Positions 1 through 9,260 of a DNA stretch of 38,696 nt are shown here, piece after piece (position 1 is the stretch's first letter; each line of letters starts with the position of its first letter). Both the position numbers and the translations under genes were made by a program. Origin of the DNA: Candidatus Latescibacterota bacterium (lineage in GTDB: Bacteria > Hydrothermota > Tepidihabitantia > Tepidihabitantales > CAIPLT01); assembly GCA_018335915.1 (NCBI GenBank), contig JAGXRL010000103.1, forward strand, positions 1 through 38,696, written 5' to 3'. The notes below the pieces were generated by a model. The model saw nothing but the letters and a program-made list of their open reading frames with translations. It searched no databases and had not been told where the DNA came from.

Positions 1-1463
1 TCCAGTTTGGTGAGCGGCACTGATGACCAGGACGCAACCACATAAGCAATATCTTCTTCATTGACAACCGGGTAATTGCCCTGCTTTTCCCATTCTTTGC
101 GTTTCTTTTTCAAGGATTCAATCAGATTTTTCTGCTCGTCACGCAGTTCTGCTGCCCGTTCAAATTTCTGGGCTTTGATCGCATCTTCTTTGCCTTTGCG
201 GGCTTTGTCAATCTTCTTTTCAATCTCATCCAGTTCCGGATTGACTGTCGAGCGGACCAGTTTGACCCGGGAGCCGGCTTCATCAATCACATCAATCGCT
301 TTGTCCGGTAAAAAGCGGTCAGCAATATAACGGTCAGCAAGATATGCCGCAGTTTTGATTGCCGATTCCGTGTAAATAACTTTGTGGTGGAGTTCGTATT
401 TTTCTTTAAGACCCATCAAAATCCGCACGGTTTCTTCCATTGCCGGCGGTTCGACAATAATCGGCTGGAAGCGCCGTTCCAGGGCAGAATGTTTTTCAAT
501 GTATTTTCGGTATTCTTCAAGCGTGGTCGCACCAATGCACTGGAGTTCACCGCGGGCTAAAGCAGGTTTTAAAATATTGGACGCGTCAATCGAACCTTCA
601 GCCGCACCAGCACCGACAATCGTATGCAGCTCGTCAATAAATATGAGACTGTCACCCTGGGTGATTATTTCATTGACGATTGCTTTTAACCGTTCTTCGA
701 ACTGACCGCGGTATTTAGTGCCGGCAACAATCGCTGCCATATCCAGAGCGAGCACCCGCTTGTTTTTGAGAATACTGGGAATTCTGCCGTCAATAATGCG
801 CTGTGCCAGACCTTCGACAATCGCAGTTTTGCCGACGCCAGCTTCGCCAATCAGAACCGGATTGTTCTTTTTGCGCCGGGCTAAAATCTGGACTACCCGT
901 TCAATCTCTTTTTCCCGGCCAATAATCGGGTCGAGTTTATCTTCTCTGGCTAACTGGGTTAAATCTCGCGAGAAAAAATCTAAAGCCGGGGTTTTGGACT
1001 TAGGTTTTTTAGCGGTTTCTTTTGTACTGCCGCCTAATAAACGGATTGTCTCCTGACGCACGATTTCGAGTTCAACACCGAGCGACTGCAAAATCTGAGC
1101 GCCAAGACTGTGGTCTTCTTTTAAAATACCGAGCAGAATATGTTCGGTACCGATATAAGAATGGTTCATACGCCGGGCTTCGTCAACCGCCCAGTTAATC
1201 GCAGAACGCGCTTCCTGATTCAAAGGAATATCGCCAAGAACCAGAGTTTTGGTACCGTAATTAACCGCATTTTCAATCGAGCGCTGCAAGTCTTCGAGAT
1301 TGATGCCTAAATCATTCAGGACCATGGCGGCAACACCTTCAGCTTCTTTAACCAGACTCAAAAGAATATGTTCAGTGCCGATATAATCGCTGTGCATGCG
1401 GATTGCTTCCTGTCTTGCCAGATTTAGAATCCTTCTGACCCGTTCCGTAAATTTTTCCTGCAT
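1..1463 (-). CDS. clpC: ATP-dependent Clp protease ATP-binding subunit ClpC (C-terminus cut by window start)
   Basis: Reverse-strand translation starts [35 protein letters not shown] (Clp N repeats), then [18 protein letters not shown] (Walker A), [24 protein letters not shown] (Walker B) and a UVR-like linker. Open to position 1, so absent from the ORF track. Confidence 0.96.
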   Translation of the reverse strand, partial: MQEKFTERVRRILNLARQEAIRMHSDYIGTEHILLSLVKEAEGVAAMVLNDLGINLEDLQRSIENAVNYGTKTLVLGDIPLNQEARSAINWAVDEARRMNHSYIGTEHILLGILKEDHSLGAQILQSLGVELEIVRQETIRLLGGSTKETAKKPKSKTPALDFFSRDLTQLAREDKLDPIIGREKEIERVVQILARRKKNNPVLIGEAGVGKTAIVEGLAQRIIDGRIPSILKNKRVLALDMAAIVAGTKYRGQFEERLKAIVNEIITQGDSLIFIDELHTIVGAGAAEGSIDASNILKPALARGELQCIGATTLEEYRKYIEKHSALERRFQPIIVEPPAMEETVRILMGLKEKYELHHKVIYTESAIKTAAYLADRYIADRFLPDKAIDVIDEAGSRVKLVRSTVNPELDEIEKKIDKARKGKEDAIKAQKFERAAELRDEQKNLIESLKKKRKEWEKQGNYPVVNEEDIAYVVASWSSVPLTKL

Positions 1464-1530
1464 AATTAATTCTATGGCTATTTTATTAGATTGTCAAGAG
1501 CAGGGGGAGATGCAAACCGGACGCAGACAC

Positions 1531-2040
1531 TTAATTTAAAATTCAAAAGTCAAAGGTCAAAAGTCAAAATTAAAACTCAAAATTCAAAACTAATAATGAA
1601 AATTGAGTTGATTCGAAAATCCATTGATAATTGACCATTGAAAATTGTAAATTAACAGCTTGTCATTCCGGACTTGATCCGGAAACAAGTTTTTTGGGAC
1701 GCAGATTGACGCAGAAAAAAGAAGAAACCACAGATTAACACAGATAAACACAGAGTGAATTTAACACTGAAAAACACTGAAAACACTGAACAGCTTGTCA
1801 TTCTGAGGCGAAGCCGAAGAATCTCTCGCGAGAGACCCAGGATGTCGCGTATGCTCCATCTACACTTCCGTCCGCATATGCTCAGGGTGACATAGCAAAC
1901 CACGGACCTGTCCGTACCTATGATTAGGTGCGTGGATTGACCCGGAAACCAGTTTTTTGGGACGCAGATTGACGCAGATTTTCGCAGATATTTATAGATA
2001 TCATTTAAGATTTTTTAGAGAACGCAGATATTCAAACTAA
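1531..2040. repeat. Composite cluster of dispersed intergenic repeat relics
   Basis: AATTCAAAAGTCAAAGGTCAAAAGTCAAAATT..., TTGTCATTCCGGACTTGATCCGGAA, GACGCAGATTGACGCAGA (twice), AACCACAGATTAACACAGATAAACACAG, AACCACGGACCTGTCCGTACCT. Confidence 0.75.
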
Positions 2041-2100
2041 TTTTATACCTGGTAAGAATAGATATTAGATACTGGTTATGCTTTGGATTAAGCAATATAC

Positions 2101-2799
2101 TTATTTACGCTTGCCAGAAGAAGTTTTTGCTTTTGGTCGAGAAAGCCGCTCGAGATTGGGAAATAGAAACGGCACATGTTTCTGGTATTCGATATATTCA
2201 TCTTTATACTGTTTTGATAATACCTGCTCTTCTGCCTGCATCTCGAGATAGATTAATAAAAGACCAAAGATAAGACTCGCAATCAGACCCAGATACGAAG
2301 AAAAGATTAAGGGAATCGCAATAATCTGTAATAAAGTTCCCAGATAACGCGGATGCCGACAGACATTGAAAAGGCCGGACCGGACAAGTTTATTCTGCGG
2401 TTGATTGAGCAGATGAAAAAGCGTTGCCAGCCGTATCAGGACACCGAGCGCAAAGACAATCAGCCCGGCAATATTCAGATATGGATAGGCAAACGAGACC
2501 TGGGTCCAGTTTAGCGAAACATAATCGGTAATCGAATAGATTGCCATCACATAAAAGAAGAGCGAGAAAAACAATTTGAGCCAGCCGTGCATTACGACAA
2601 TGCCGGACTGGAAAAACGGTGAGGCGAAATAGTATTCGAGCGTCATCCACAAAACCAGGATAATAAAAAAGACGACCGGTATCTGGGCTTTGTCGCTGGT
2701 CAGGGAATTGAAAAAATTACGGCTGAAATTGATAAAATACCAGGTCACAAAAAGCGTCCAGACCAGACGCCAGAAATTGAGTTTTTTAGCAGATTTCAT
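2101..2799 (-). CDS. Isoprenylcysteine carboxyl methyltransferase (ICMT)-like integral membrane protein
   Basis: Multi-TM protein with the RHPRYLGTLLQIIAIPL motif typical of ICMT/PEMT-like methyltransferases. ATG at 2799 preceded by AGGAG, so the track start at 2835 is probably too long. Confidence 0.75.
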   Translation of the reverse strand: MKSAKKLNFWRLVWTLFVTWYFINFSRNFFNSLTSDKAQIPVVFFIILVLWMTLEYYFASPFFQSGIVVMHGWLKLFFSLFFYVMAIYSITDYVSLNWTQVSFAYPYLNIAGLIVFALGVLIRLATLFHLLNQPQNKLVRSGLFNVCRHPRYLGTLLQIIAIPLIFSSYLGLIASLIFGLLLIYLEMQAEEQVLSKQYKDEYIEYQKHVPFLFPNLERLSRPKAKTSSGKRK

Positions 2800-2883
2800 T
2801 AACACTCCTAAGACTTTTAACTGCGAATGATACATAATAAAATAATGTCATTGCATAGATTTGAATTAAACAGATTGAAACTT

Positions 2884-3684
2884 TCATTTTTGATATTGAG
2901 AAATTATATTTGTGATGGTCGGGTCAGCTTGATAAGAGCTGAGCGCGAGCGTATGCCGTTTTATTTCTATAATATTATTGGCATTATCAAGACCGATTTC
3001 CAGTTTATAAGCGCCTTCGGCTTCAGACGGTATGAGTGAAAATTGCTGCTGAGCCGGCGCACCCAGGATTAAATCAACCGGAAAATCGAGCGAGTCATTT
3101 GACCGGGTGAGCAGACAGATAAAGTCAGAGCGATTTTTAACCAGGGGAATCAGTTTTAAAACGGTAAATTCAGGACTGCGTAATTCATATTCCGGGCTCT
3201 GATACAAAGGATTTAATGTATCGTAAATCACGCCAATCACGCAAATATTGAGATTATTCAATTGTTTGATAAGATATTCAGGGCCGATATTGGTATTATT
3301 AGTTTTATCTTTTAGATTTGCACTCAAACAGGGAAAATCACTGTTGCGGATAATTTGCCGGCAGTTATCAATACCGGCATAGAGAAAATCAGGCGTTACG
3401 AGCACTCCGTCAATTTGAGTAGCATTGAGAATTTCGATGCTTAATTGCTGTGTTAACGAATCCGTGCTTCCGCTAAAAATCTGGCTATTGATAAGGGCGA
3501 GGACCGGGTTTATCGTCTTTTCCTGTTTAATTAAAGTTGCGATTTGGGCTGATTGTTCGATGTTCCAGCCGGTAATATAAATAATCGAAATCTTGTACAG
3601 GGATGGTTTGGTTGTCTGATGGAGCGAACAGTGTAAAGCAAATAACGATATGAACGCAAAGGCAAGTAATTTTTTCCGGTTCAT
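2884..3684 (-). CDS. Lipoprotein with degenerate 5'-nucleotidase/metallophosphatase-like fold
   Basis: Lipobox-type signal MNRKKLLAFAFISLFALHC. 'GSTDSLTQQLSIEILNATQIDGVLVTPDFLYAGIDNCRQIIRNSDFPCLSANL' follows the UshA/5'-nucleotidase pattern (G.PLSnLt.ge..iea.N..GYDa.tlGNHEFDyG.d.L...i....FP.LSANl). Confidence 0.55.
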   Translation of the reverse strand: MNRKKLLAFAFISLFALHCSLHQTTKPSLYKISIIYITGWNIEQSAQIATLIKQEKTINPVLALINSQIFSGSTDSLTQQLSIEILNATQIDGVLVTPDFLYAGIDNCRQIIRNSDFPCLSANLKDKTNNTNIGPEYLIKQLNNLNICVIGVIYDTLNPLYQSPEYELRSPEFTVLKLIPLVKNRSDFICLLTRSNDSLDFPVDLILGAPAQQQFSLIPSEAEGAYKLEIGLDNANNIIEIKRHTLALSSYQADPTITNIISQYQK

Positions 3685-3692
3685 GTATAATG

Positions 3693-3721
3693 ATTATATG
3701 ATTGACTTTTAAAAAAGTCAA
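3693..3721 (-). promoter_or_regulatory. Sigma70-type promoter for the lipoprotein gene
   Basis: Minus strand TTGACT-17 nt-TATAAT immediately upstream of the ATG at 3684; the -35 lies in a 10-bp inverted repeat ATTGACTTTT/AAAAGTCAAT. Confidence 0.55.
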
Positions 3722-3779
3722 TGATTACACAGATTACAAACAAGATTGCACAGATATTTATGTAATTACGGATTTGACC

Positions 3780-3885
3780 GATTTCTGTCATTGCGCGGTT
3801 GCTTTCGCAACGCCCTCGCAAAGACATAGCCCTTCTGTCATTGCGCGGTCGCCGTTGGCGACCCTTGTAATCTCTCACAATATTA
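3780..3885. repeat. Tandem 'TGTCATTGCGCGGTTGC...' repeat elements
   Basis: Two adjacent copies of CTGTCATTGCGCGGT(T/C)GC; related copies near 7235 and 9163. Confidence 0.7.
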
Positions 3886-3941
3886 TTTTTTACGAGATAT
3901 ATCCTTCAGTCAATCAAATCAAATCACAATATGTTTTTCTA

Positions 3942-3970
3942 TTGACAAATAGTTATATATGAATTATTGT
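3942..3970 (+). promoter_or_regulatory. Sigma70-type promoter for the 2TM-tldD unit
   Basis: TTGACA (3942-3947)-17 nt-TATTGT (3965-3970), followed by GGAGG and ATG at 4005. Confidence 0.5.
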
Positions 3971-4004
3971 AATTTAAGTGAAATTTATTTTGTTGGAGGA
4001 TTTT

Positions 4005-4289
4005 ATGGACGAAAAACATGCGTATGAGAGCGCACGAAAATTTGTCGAAGCCCGAGTAGATTTTTTTGTGCACTTTTTAATTTACTTGTTTGTCAACGGC
4101 GTGCTCTTTGTCATTAATTACCGGTTTAGCCGCGGTACCTGGTGGTTCATTTTTCCATTGCTTTTCTGGGGTATTGGTATTTTTGCCCATTTTTTGAGCG
4201 TCTTTCTTTTGTCACATTCGGTTAAAGAGCGCTGGATTCGTAAAAAAGCCCAGGAGATAATGCAGCATCATAAACCGGAGGACGAATGA
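4005..4289 (+). CDS. 2TM domain-containing small membrane protein
   Basis: MDEKHAYESARKFVEARVDFFVHFLIYLFVNGVLFVINY...: two hydrophobic helices and the A..rv....F..Hl..Y..vN..L pattern of 2TM-domain proteins. GGAGG upstream; ATG overlap with tldD. Confidence 0.7.
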   Translation: MDEKHAYESARKFVEARVDFFVHFLIYLFVNGVLFVINYRFSRGTWWFIFPLLFWGIGIFAHFLSVFLLSHSVKERWIRKKAQEIMQHHKPEDE

Positions 4290-5668
4290 TAGATTTATTG
4301 AAAAGCGTGCTCGGTTCGTTCGGTGATATGGAATACGGCGAACTGCGGTTTCACGAACGCATATCGAGCGGAATCGTGGTGCGTAAAGGCGAACTTGAAT
4401 CGCTTGCCAACAGCACATATGCCGGGGTCGGCGCGCGGGCACTTTACAAAGGCGGCTGGGGATTTTCATCAACCAGCCGGACTGACGCCGGTGAAATCAA
4501 GCAGGCAATTATTGATGCGTGTGCCGCAGCCAAAGTCTCAAGTCAGGGCAAGGCAAACAAAGCCGTAAAAATGGCAAAAGCAGACCTTGCCCATGGCAAA
4601 TTCGCACCGCCGATTAATGGCCCGCTCACCAACCATTCATTTGAAGAAAAACTGGAACTGGTCAGAAAAACCGAAGAAAAACTGAGAGGGTCATCAAGTA
4701 TTATCCAATCAGCCCTGGTCGGGTATCGTGAGTTATTAGACCATAAAGTGATTGTTACTACTGATGGTGCCGAATGCGAAATTATTGACTCAAAACCTGA
4801 ATTCAGAATGTTTGCGGTTGGCGGCAATGGCAAAGATATGGTCGAGTCATTTGAAGCGGTCGGCGTGACCGGCGGCTGGCAGGATTTGTTTAAAAAGACA
4901 CCAGACCAATATATTGAACTGGTCATCCGCCGGATTGAAGCTTTGCTTAAAGCTGAATATGCCAAAGGCGAACGGGCAGTGGTGATTTTAGACCCGGGTT
5001 TGGTCGGACTTATTTCTCACGAGGCAATCGGTCATACGGTTGAAGCGGATTTTGTCTCGTCCGGTGCGATTACCAAAGGAAAAATCGGACAGCGAGTTGG
5101 CAGTGAATTGGTTACCCTTTTTGATTCGGGTCAAGAAGGTAATGCCGGCGGAACTTTAATGGTTGATGATGAAGGCGTCATAACCAAAAAGACAATCATT
5201 ATTGAAAACGGAATCTTGAAATCATATCTGCATAACCGCGAGAGTGCGGCTGAATTTGGTGTTGAGCCGACCGGCAATGCGCGTGCTTTTGAATATTCAG
5301 ACGAACCGATTATCCGGATGCGAAATACGGGCATTTTGCCGGGTACTTCAAGTTTAGACGAGCTGATTGCAGGTGTGAAACATGGATATCTTTTAAAAGG
5401 CGCAAAAGGCGGACAGGCAGATGCCAATGCCGAGTTTATGTTCGGAGTGCAGGAAGCGTTTCGGATTACTAACGGCAAAGTCAGCGAGATGTTGCGCGGC
5501 GTTACGGTTTCTGGACAGGCGTTTGATGTTTTGACCAGCGTGGACGCAGTGAGCAAGGATTTTAAATGGGATATGGGTTTTGGCGCGTGCGGCAAATGGC
5601 AGGCTGCAAAAGTTGACGGCGGCGGACCATATCTGAGATGCCAGGCAATGATCGGCGGCAGACAGTAA
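4286..5668 (+). CDS. tldD: TldD/PmbA family metalloprotease, TldD-like subunit
   Basis: HEAIGHTVEADF (HExxxH zinc site), GTLMVDDEGV, GILKSYLHNRESAAEFG and NARAF... motifs of TldD. Confidence 0.9.
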   Translation: MIDLLKSVLGSFGDMEYGELRFHERISSGIVVRKGELESLANSTYAGVGARALYKGGWGFSSTSRTDAGEIKQAIIDACAAAKVSSQGKANKAVKMAKADLAHGKFAPPINGPLTNHSFEEKLELVRKTEEKLRGSSSIIQSALVGYRELLDHKVIVTTDGAECEIIDSKPEFRMFAVGGNGKDMVESFEAVGVTGGWQDLFKKTPDQYIELVIRRIEALLKAEYAKGERAVVILDPGLVGLISHEAIGHTVEADFVSSGAITKGKIGQRVGSELVTLFDSGQEGNAGGTLMVDDEGVITKKTIIIENGILKSYLHNRESAAEFGVEPTGNARAFEYSDEPIIRMRNTGILPGTSSLDELIAGVKHGYLLKGAKGGQADANAEFMFGVQEAFRITNGKVSEMLRGVTVSGQAFDVLTSVDAVSKDFKWDMGFGACGKWQAAKVDGGGPYLRCQAMIGGRQ

Positions 5669-5670
5669 CA

Positions 5671-5780
5671 TGATTACACAGATTATTAAAGCACTGATTA
5701 CACAGATAAAAAAACTAATCGACTACGCAGATCGTCAAAATGTAATCTGTGTAATCTTTCTGAAATCGGTGTAATCGGTT
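5671..5780. repeat. 'GATTACACAGAT' family repeat between tldD and tldE
   Basis: TGATTACACAGATTATTAAAGCACTGATTACACAGAT ... ATGTAATCTGTGTAATCTTTCTGAAATCGGTGTAATCGG (inverted arms). Confidence 0.7.
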
Positions 5781-5793
5781 TCTGGAGGAAACA

Positions 5794-7122
5794 ATGATTG
5801 AATTAGGTGAATTAGCAATTAAGAAAGCATTGGAACTGGGTGCAGACCAGGCAGAAGCGTTTCTGGTCAAAGGCAAGTCATTCTATGTCTCGTTTGAAGC
5901 GAATGATATCAAACTTGCCAAAAGCCAGATTTCAGACGGTATCGGCATCCGGGTTTTTAAGAATAAAGGGCTCGGTTTTTCATCGGTCAATACCCTGTCT
6001 CAGGAAAAAGTTATCGACACAGTAAGTAATGCGGTGCGTTTGGCAAATTTAGCGCCAGCTGACAATGCAAACAGTTTGCCCAAAACAAGCGGTGAAATTC
6101 CTGAGATAAAAGATTTATATGACCCGCAGGTCGAAAATCTGAGTATGGAACAGGTGCTCGATTATGCGTCAAAACTGCTCAAGACCGCAATCAATTATGA
6201 CCAGCGGATTCTAATTGACAGCGGCGTGTTTGCCGGTTCGTACGGTGAGAATGTGATTGTCAATTCGCAGGGTATTAAAGTGAGTGAGCGGGGCAGTTCG
6301 TTTGATTACGGCATAATGGGTATGGCTGAAGACAAAGGCGAAGTCTCGTGTTTTCAATACGAGTTTGACAATACCCGCAAACTGAGCGAGATTAATGTGC
6401 TTAATACGGCTGTAAATTTTGCCGAGAAAGTGCTTAAATCTTTGGGTGCGAAAAAAGGCGAGAGTTTTCAAGGACCGGTTATCTTGGAACCGGAAGTGCT
6501 CGGTGATTTTCTGAGCATTGTAATCGGCGCCGTTTCAGCCAATAATATCCAGAAAAAAATGAGCCGTTTTATCGGACAATTAAATCAAAAAGTAGTTTCC
6601 CAGGATTTGACGATTGAAGATAATGCACTCTTGCCCGGCGGTGCGGCATCGAGCGGATTTGATAGGGAAGGCGTGGCAAGAAAACCTTTGAAGATTATCG
6701 AAAATGGAATTTTAAAGGCATATCTTTACAATACTTATACTGCGAACAAAGAAAACCGCGAGTCAACCGGACATGCCGCAGGCGGTGCGCGTTCGATTCC
6801 TGGTGTCGGACCGACCAATATCTTAATCAATGCCGGCGAGAAATCGCAAGCCGATTTAGTTAAAGAGACCAAAAAAGGATTATTCGTAACCCGTTTATCA
6901 GTACAGCCCGACCCGTTCAGCGGTGATTTTTCGGGTGTGGTCAAAGGCGGATTTCTGATTGAAGACGGCGTGTTCAAACGGCCAGTGATCGAAACGATGA
7001 TTACCGGAAATATCTTTGCACTCTTAAATCAGATTTCTGGATTATCCCAGGAACGGAAAAAAGTCGGCAGTTTCTTAATTCCTTATTGCCGGATTGAAGA
7101 TGTGTCAATCACGAGCGGATAA
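5794..7122 (+). CDS. pmbA: TldE/PmbA family protein (partner of TldD)
   Basis: TldD/PmbA fold without HExxxH; GILKAYLYNTYTANKENRESTGHA and FSGDFSGVVKGGFLIEDG motifs; GGAGG upstream of the ATG. Confidence 0.88.
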   Translation: MIELGELAIKKALELGADQAEAFLVKGKSFYVSFEANDIKLAKSQISDGIGIRVFKNKGLGFSSVNTLSQEKVIDTVSNAVRLANLAPADNANSLPKTSGEIPEIKDLYDPQVENLSMEQVLDYASKLLKTAINYDQRILIDSGVFAGSYGENVIVNSQGIKVSERGSSFDYGIMGMAEDKGEVSCFQYEFDNTRKLSEINVLNTAVNFAEKVLKSLGAKKGESFQGPVILEPEVLGDFLSIVIGAVSANNIQKKMSRFIGQLNQKVVSQDLTIEDNALLPGGAASSGFDREGVARKPLKIIENGILKAYLYNTYTANKENRESTGHAAGGARSIPGVGPTNILINAGEKSQADLVKETKKGLFVTRLSVQPDPFSGDFSGVVKGGFLIEDGVFKRPVIETMITGNIFALLNQISGLSQERKKVGSFLIPYCRIEDVSITSG

Positions 7123-7144
7123 AAATATCAGAATCAATCTTTTT

Positions 7145-7440
7145 AACCTCTGAAAACACTGAAAAAGAATTTTTAACCACGGATTACACGGATTAAACAG
7201 ATTCTAAACCACGAATGGACACGAATTGACACTAATGTCTTTGCGCGATTGCTGAAAGCAACCCCGTAGCAATCTCATCTTTACTGTATGTAAGATTGCC
7301 ACGTCGCTAACGCTCCTCGCAATGACAGATAGTATGATTGTCATTCCGGACTTGATCCGGAATCTATTCTTTAACCAATAGAAAACACGGATGTAAAGGG
7401 GGAGTCGTTCCCGGTTTAACAGGTGCGACCCCACTTAAGG
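7145..7440. repeat. Composite dispersed repeat cluster between tldE and abiE
   Basis: AACCACGGATTACACGGATTAAACAG; CACGAATGGACACGAATTGACAC; TTGCGCGATTGCTGAAAGCAACCCCGTAGCAATCTC; GTCATTCCGGACTTGATCCGGAATCT; decayed GC-rich hairpin GGGGGAGTCGTTCCCGGTTTAACAGGTGCGACCCC. Confidence 0.75.
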
Positions 7441-7457
7441 TTACAAGTATTTCAGGC

Positions 7458-7485
7458 TTGACAAATACTACTAAGTATATATAAT
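7458..7485 (+). promoter_or_regulatory. abiE promoter with palindromic operator candidate
   Basis: TTGACA (7458-7463)-16 nt-TATAAT (7480-7485), overlapped by the perfect palindrome GTATAT-ATA-ATATAC (7475-7489). Confidence 0.6.
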
Positions 7486-7506
7486 ATACAAAAATGTAGA
7501 TTATCT

Positions 7507-8103
7507 ATGCTTAATAAATATACAGCACTTTCTGAACAATTACGCCGGCGCGCTTATTTTTCGATTGCCGATTTGGCTGGCGTTTTAAGGGTAAAGCCGG
7601 CTTCCGCCAAAATGCTCGCTTCCCGCTATACCAAAAACGGATTATTGGTCCGATTCAAAAAAGATTTTTATATATTAAAAGAGAAATGGCTCAATTTAGC
7701 AACACCAGAACTTTTCCGAATTGCTAATCTTTTACAGGTACCGTCCTACATATCATTAATGACCGCGCTTTATTATTACGAGATAACAACGCAAATCCCG
7801 CAAGATTATTATGAAAGCGTTGCGATTAAACGCACGCAACAAAAAAATATCAATGGCAGAAGTTTTGTCTATTACAAGCTTAGCCAACCATACTTTTTTG
7901 ATTATTTTAAAAAGGACAATATCTTTATTGCTACCAAAGAAAAAGCATTAGTTGATGCCCTGTACCTGTATTCATTTGGTAAATATAAAATTGATATCAA
8001 CTCGCTTGATATATCAAAACTTGACCTCACCCGCCTTAAAAAATTGATAAAAAAATATCCAGCTAAAACTAAAAAGACCATTAAAACAATATGCAGGATT
8101 TAA
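7507..8103 (+). CDS. abiEi: Type IV TA system antitoxin, AbiEi family (wHTH)
   Basis: N-terminal wHTH (FSIADLAGVLRVKPASAKMLASRYTKNGLLVRFKKDFYIL), central PSYISLMTALYYYEITTQIP, and a downstream nucleotidyltransferase partner. Confidence 0.85.
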   Translation: MLNKYTALSEQLRRRAYFSIADLAGVLRVKPASAKMLASRYTKNGLLVRFKKDFYILKEKWLNLATPELFRIANLLQVPSYISLMTALYYYEITTQIPQDYYESVAIKRTQQKNINGRSFVYYKLSQPYFFDYFKKDNIFIATKEKALVDALYLYSFGKYKIDINSLDISKLDLTRLKKLIKKYPAKTKKTIKTICRI

Positions 8104-8166
8104 ACCGGCACCAATTTTTAATATTTGTCGATGATATTAACTGCAGTCGGATAAGGAGAAGATAAA

Positions 8167-8856
8167 ATGTTGGATAATATGGCTACGAAAAATGATGCGG
8201 GACTGGTTGCACAAGAGCAGTTTGAAATAGAAGTATTAGAGCAGCTCAATCGTAAGCGATTCCTTGATAAAATCATTTTTGGCGGAGGTACTATGCTGAG
8301 ATTATGTTATGGATTGCACCGGTTCTCCGTAGATTTGGATTTCTGGATTGTAAAAAAGACTGACGCTCAAAAACTCTATCGCGATATAAAAAATTATCTC
8401 GGGCAGATTTACACTGTTACAGATGCACAAAACAAATATTACACGATACTTTTTGAAATAAAATCAAAGAACTATCCGCGCCGGTTGAAAATTGAAATCC
8501 GTAAGGAAAAGAAAGATATTATAAGTGAAAAAGCAATTGCGTACAGTGCATATTCGAATACGCAGGTTTTATTAAATACGGTTTCATTAAACGATATGAT
8601 GATATCAAAAATTCAGGCATTTACTGAACGCAAGGAGATACGGGATATTTTTGATATTGAATTTCTCTACAAAAAAGGCGTAAAACTGCCTGACGATAAG
8701 CCCGCTTTGAATCAGCTGTTATCAATCATTAATAAGCTGACTAAAAAAGATTATACTGTAAAACTTGGGTCAATCGTGTCAGCCGACCAGAGAAAATACT
8801 ATACTCAAGAAAACTTCAAAATCATTAAACTGGCAATTAAAGAAAAACTTACCTGA
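8167..8856 (+). CDS. abiEii: Type IV TA system toxin, AbiEii/AbiGii nucleotidyltransferase
   Basis: FGGGTMLRLCYGLHRFSVDLDFW (GG.T.LR...R.S.DLDF nucleotidyltransferase motif), LNDMMISKIQAFTERKEIRDIFDIEFL. Confidence 0.88.
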   Translation: MLDNMATKNDAGLVAQEQFEIEVLEQLNRKRFLDKIIFGGGTMLRLCYGLHRFSVDLDFWIVKKTDAQKLYRDIKNYLGQIYTVTDAQNKYYTILFEIKSKNYPRRLKIEIRKEKKDIISEKAIAYSAYSNTQVLLNTVSLNDMMISKIQAFTERKEIRDIFDIEFLYKKGVKLPDDKPALNQLLSIINKLTKKDYTVKLGSIVSADQRKYYTQENFKIIKLAIKEKLT

Positions 8857-8890
8857 GAAAACTTTACCACAACCGTGAAGCAGTCTTATT

Positions 8891-9260
8891 TTTAACCACT
8901 GAGAACACGGATAAACACAGATAAAAATTAAGAACTTATAACCACGGATTACAAGGATTTACACAGATTTGTCATTCTGAATTTATTTCAGAATCTCTCT
9001 TAATTTAACACTGAAAACACTGAACACCTTGTCATTTTGGACTTGATCCGGAATCTAATCTTTTAGGACGCAGATTAACGCAGATTTCCTCAGATAAATA
9101 TACCACGGAGTCACAGAGACACAGAGAAAAGAAAAATTCGAAATTCGAAATTCTGGAGTATTGTCTTTGCGCGGTTGCGAAGCAACCCCGTGGCAATCTC
9201 TCTTTTTTTATCACCTTTGAATTTTGACTTGTAATTTTGATTTTTTGCCTTTTGACTTTT
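8891..9260. repeat. Composite dispersed repeat cluster downstream of abiE
   Basis: AACCACTGAGAACACGGATAAACACAG, AACCACGGATTACAAGGATTTACACAG, TGGACTTGATCCGGAATCT, ACCACGGAGTCACAGAGACACAGAG, AAATTCGAAATTCGAAATTC, TTTTGACTTTTAAATT. Confidence 0.75.

Noticed and set aside
76-1056. Plus-strand ORFs 76-330, 382-705, 718-1056
   Set aside because: Antisense to clpC, whose reverse-strand translation is clearly conserved; these are shadow ORFs.
1652-1903. Minus-strand 83-aa ORF
   Set aside because: Entirely composed of dispersed repeat sequence (…ICGFFFFLRQSASQKTCFRIKSGMTSC); the same FRIKSGMT peptide recurs in the 7204-7434 ORF.
7204-7434. Minus-strand 76-aa ORF
   Set aside because: Translated repeat cluster (FRIKSGMT..., RSVSDVAILH...), not a gene.
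1531-9260. CRISPR array
   Set aside because: Repeats are of several unrelated families, imperfect, irregularly spaced, and without spacer-repeat periodicity or cas genes.
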